Assembly: GCA_900542165.1 (NCBI GenBank)
Contig: UQMM01000002.1
Coordinates: forward strand, 1-64,000
Length of the DNA: 64,000 bases
Direction: 5' to 3'
Source of the DNA: an uncultured Collinsella sp.
GTDB taxonomy: Bacteria > Actinomycetota > Coriobacteriia > Coriobacteriales > Coriobacteriaceae
Each line of letters begins with the position of its first letter. Position 1 is the first letter of the stretch. The notes below the pieces were generated by a model. It was not told where the DNA came from and did no database searches. It saw only the letters and a program-made list of their open reading frames with translations. The position numbers and the translations under genes were made by a program. Positions 61,870 to 64,000 of the stretch are shown piece after piece.

Positions 61870-63252
61870 TTAGCGGGCAGCCGCTTTGGCTTGGGTGGCG
61901 CGATAGGTGCGTGCCGGGTGGCAGAGTAGTACCGCCACGACCATAAAGAACGCCGTGGTGCCCAGGCTGATGGGGTAGACCATCATGATGTTCGCAAAGG
62001 TGCGGAAGTGCGGGAACACGCAAAACACCCAATAGAAGCGGATGCCGCAGACGCAGATCATGGTGATGAGGGCGGGCGTGAGCGAGATGCCAAAGCCGCG
62101 CAGGTAGCCTGACATGTTTTCGTAGAACATGCTAAAGGCGTACGCCGGGAAGATCGAGCACACGCGGATATAGCCGATCGAGACGATGTTGGGATCGCTG
62201 TTGAACAGCGACAAGATCTCGCGCCCCAGGCCGACAATAACGATAATCGTGGTGAGCGCGACGATACCGCCTTCGACCAGGCAGACCTTGAGCGTCTTGG
62301 TACAGCGGTCGATCTGGCGGGCACCGTGGTTTTGTCCTACAAAGGTGGTACAAGCCTGGCTAAAGCTGTTGAGCAGGTTGTAGCATACGTACTCCAAGCT
62401 CATAGCGGCGCTCGATGCCGCCATGACCTCGGTGCCCAGGCTGTTGATGGCAGACTGGATGATGATGTTGGCGACGGCAAAGACGGCGCTTTGGATTCCG
62501 GCGGGCAGGCCGATCTTGACGATGCGCTTGAGGGCGACGGGGTCGATAGCCAGGTCGCGTAGGGTGACGCGGACGACGGAGTCGGTCTTGAGCAGGCGGA
62601 TAAAGAGCGTGGCGGCGCTGACGGTGTAGGCGATGGCGGTGGCGATGGCGACGCCCGCGACGCCCCAGTGGAGTACGGGGACAAAGATGAGGTCCAGGCC
62701 AATGTTGAGGACGGTGGACACGGCAAGCGCCTGCAGCGGCATGCGGGTGATGCCGACGGAGCGGAAGATCGCGGCCTCAAAGTTGTAGAGCAAGATCGAG
62801 GGCATGCTGAGCAAAAAGACACGTAGGTAGAGCGAAGCGAGCGGCATGGTCTCGGCAGGGACGTTGAGCGCGGCGAGCATAGGCTCGGCAAAGATCTCGC
62901 CCAGCGCGATGACGACAAAACCCACGAGCGCCATTAAAATCGAGGTATGGACGGCGCGTTTGACCATGTTTTGGTCGTTGCGGCCGATAGCGTTGGCGAT
63001 GACCACGTTGGAGCCAAGCGACATGCCAATAAACAGGTTGAGCATAAGACTGGTAAGCGGAACATTGGAGCCGACCGCCGCCATGGCGAGGGTTCCCTGG
63101 TCGCCCGAGAAGTTACCGATGATGACCGTGGCGATGAGGTTCGACAGCTGCTCCAAGATGCTCGTGGCGGCTACGGGGAAGGCGAACAGGGGAATATTGC
63201 GCCACAGCGAGCCGGTGGTCATATCGATGTGCTTAGATGCGGTATCAGCCAT
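61870..63252 (-). CDS. MATE-family efflux transporter
   Basis: 460 residues with twelve membrane spans and two MATE repeats (each opens with an NxxP-type helix; the first is SLWRNIPLFAFPVAATSILE). Signature pieces include IGNFSGDQGTLAMAAVGSNV and VGQNHGARQIDRC. It exports drugs or metabolites using an ion gradient. The gene converges with the LysR gene with 27 bases between stops. Confidence 0.94.
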   Translation of the reverse strand: MADTASKHIDMTTGSLWRNIPLFAFPVAATSILEQLSNLIATVIIGNFSGDQGTLAMAAVGSNVPLTSLMLNLFIGMSLGSNVVIANAIGRNDQNMVKRAVHTSILMALVGFVVIALGEIFAEPMLAALNVPAETMPLASLYLRVFLLSMPSILLYNFEAAIFRSVGITRMPLQALAVSTVLNIGLDLIFVPVLHWGVAGVAIATAIAYTVSAATLFIRLLKTDSVVRVTLRDLAIDPVALKRIVKIGLPAGIQSAVFAVANIIIQSAINSLGTEVMAASSAAMSLEYVCYNLLNSFSQACTTFVGQNHGARQIDRCTKTLKVCLVEGGIVALTTIIVIVGLGREILSLFNSDPNIVSIGYIRVCSIFPAYAFSMFYENMSGYLRGFGISLTPALITMICVCGIRFYWVFCVFPHFRTFANIMMVYPISLGTTAFFMVVAVLLCHPARTYRATQAKAAAR

Positions 63253-63313
63253 ACGCTCTCAATCTCTAACATGCTCTTTCGTGCTTATTTGCGCAGACGA
63301 TGATACTCCTAAT

Positions 63314-63374
63314 CGACTAGTCGTTGGGGGCGTTCTTAAACGACTAGTCATTCAAGAACGTCTCCAATGACTAG
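63314..63374. repeat. palindromic repeat, copy 3
   Basis: CGACTAGTCGTTGGGGGCGT on the left and AACGTCTCCAATGACTAG on the right form the arms, with TTAAACGACTAGTCATTCA in the centre. It differs at a few positions from the copies at 39201 and 49280. It lies between divergent MATE and rlmA genes. Confidence 0.85.
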
Positions 63375-63430
63375 GTGGGGGAGGCGTGAGACAATGGTGG
63401 GCGTTGTGTTGTTCACGCTAAGGAGTTGCC

Positions 63431-64000
63431 ATGTTGTTGTGTCCCGTTTGCCATGAGCCGCTGGTGGACAATGAGCGCGGTGCTGCATGCGCGGGCGGAC
63501 ACCGGTTTGACCGTGCGCGCGAGGGCTATCTATATCTGCTGCGCTCGTCCAAGAGCGGCGACTCCATGGGCGATCCCAAGTCGCAGGCACGCAGCCGTCG
63601 CGACTTTCTGAACCGCGGTTACTATGCGCCGTTGCGCGATGCGATGGTTGAGCTGGTGCGCAAGCAGGCGTCTGGGCGTGCTGCGTCTACGAACGGCCCC
63701 ATGACGTTGCTCGATATTTGCTGCGGCGAGGGCTACTACACCAGCGCCATGGGCGCGGTGCCGGGTGTGGATGCTTACGGTTTCGACCTGGGCAAAGAGA
63801 TGGTGCGCCTTGCCGCCAAGTGCGGCGACGCGACCTACTTCGTGGCCAACATGAAGGACATCCCCGTGGCTGATGGCGCCTTCGATATGGTGACCGAGCT
63901 CTTCGCTCCCTTTAACGAGCGTGAGTTTGCCCGCGTGCTGGCGCCAGAGGGCTCACTCTATACCGTGGTGCCGGGTGCCCGTCATTTGTTTGGGCTCAAG
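63431..64000 (+). CDS. rRNA (guanine-N1)-methyltransferase RlmA-like (partial, runs off right edge)
   Basis: An open frame from the ATG at 63431 (AAGGAGTTGCC ribosome binding site) to the window end; 190 residues are visible. The zinc finger CPVCHEPL-N-CAGGHRFDRA is followed by EGYLYLL, the usual RlmA start. The SAM-binding motif is LLDICCGEGYYTSA, with FDLGKEMVRLAAK and VANMKDIPVADGAFDMVTEL after it. RlmA-type enzymes methylate guanosine 745 or 748 of 23S rRNA; the exact position cannot be told. Confidence 0.9.
   Translation, partial: MLLCPVCHEPLVDNERGAACAGGHRFDRAREGYLYLLRSSKSGDSMGDPKSQARSRRDFLNRGYYAPLRDAMVELVRKQASGRAASTNGPMTLLDICCGEGYYTSAMGAVPGVDAYGFDLGKEMVRLAAKCGDATYFVANMKDIPVADGAFDMVTELFAPFNEREFARVLAPEGSLYTVVPGARHLFGLK

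Overview
The window looks like a chromosomal segment of a gut actinobacterium of the class Coriobacteriia, most likely Collinsella or a close relative. This is inference from high GC, the Collinsella-like gene content (a CD1871A-type CXXC peptide, a TlpA lipoprotein, hybrid kinases with solute-binding sensors, an LAGTG-anchored surface protein) and protein style. It rests on recognition, not a database search.

Region 1 (1-7.3 kb) is one end of an integrative, probably conjugative element. On the minus strand it carries a PcfB/DUF3801-like fragment, an accessory protein, a DnaC-like helicase loader, a winged-helix protein whose own gene contains five iteron-like repeats, two small excisionase-type DNA-binding proteins and an XRE regulator. 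Divergent from the XRE gene is a plus-strand trio of membrane-anchored proteins led by a NERD-domain protein; a DUF3800 gene faces it. The initiator plus loader pair, with repeats inside the initiator gene, recalls the phage lambda O/P/ori layout. The NERD trio with DUF3800 is the best candidate for an undescribed (possibly defence) cassette.

Region 2 (7.3-9.1 kb) holds gene-poor DNA with hairpins, then a structured leader RNA directly ahead of a ToxN/AbiQ-like protein (candidate type III toxin-antitoxin pair) and a decayed AAA ATPase.

Region 3 (9.1-13.3 kb) is a carbonyl/alcohol metabolism cluster: a YqhD-like alcohol dehydrogenase, two aldo/keto reductases, a flavodoxin remnant between them, and a divergent LysR regulator. 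Region 4 (13.4-19.1 kb) is a mosaic of short accessory genes and gene fragments: a truncated YjdF-family gene, one broken and one intact MerR gene, a VOC protein, a MerR-controlled operon (carboxymuconolactone decarboxylase-cupin, alpha/beta hydrolase, flavin reductase) and a collapsed ATPase gene.

Region 5 (19.2-64 kb) looks like stable chromosome: a type IIA topoisomerase pair; a lipoprotein; a 1455-residue anchored surface protein with a LuxR-type regulator; a two-component system next to a CXXC peptide / Fe-S membrane protein / TlpA redox set; a large MacB-like ABC protein; tRNA-dihydrouridine synthase; glutaredoxin; an XRE-zinc ribbon-TipAS regulator; TrmO; a MalY/PatB aminotransferase; two convergent hybrid sensor kinases with periplasmic-binding-protein sensors; ion and chloride channels; a GntR-controlled ABC transporter; prfC; a queuosine-precursor-type transporter; ung; two EamA transporters; a MATE exporter; and the start of rlmA at the right edge. 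A family of palindromic repeats (39.2, 49.3 and 63.3 kb) is scattered between these genes. No rRNA, tRNA or CRISPR array was recognised by eye.
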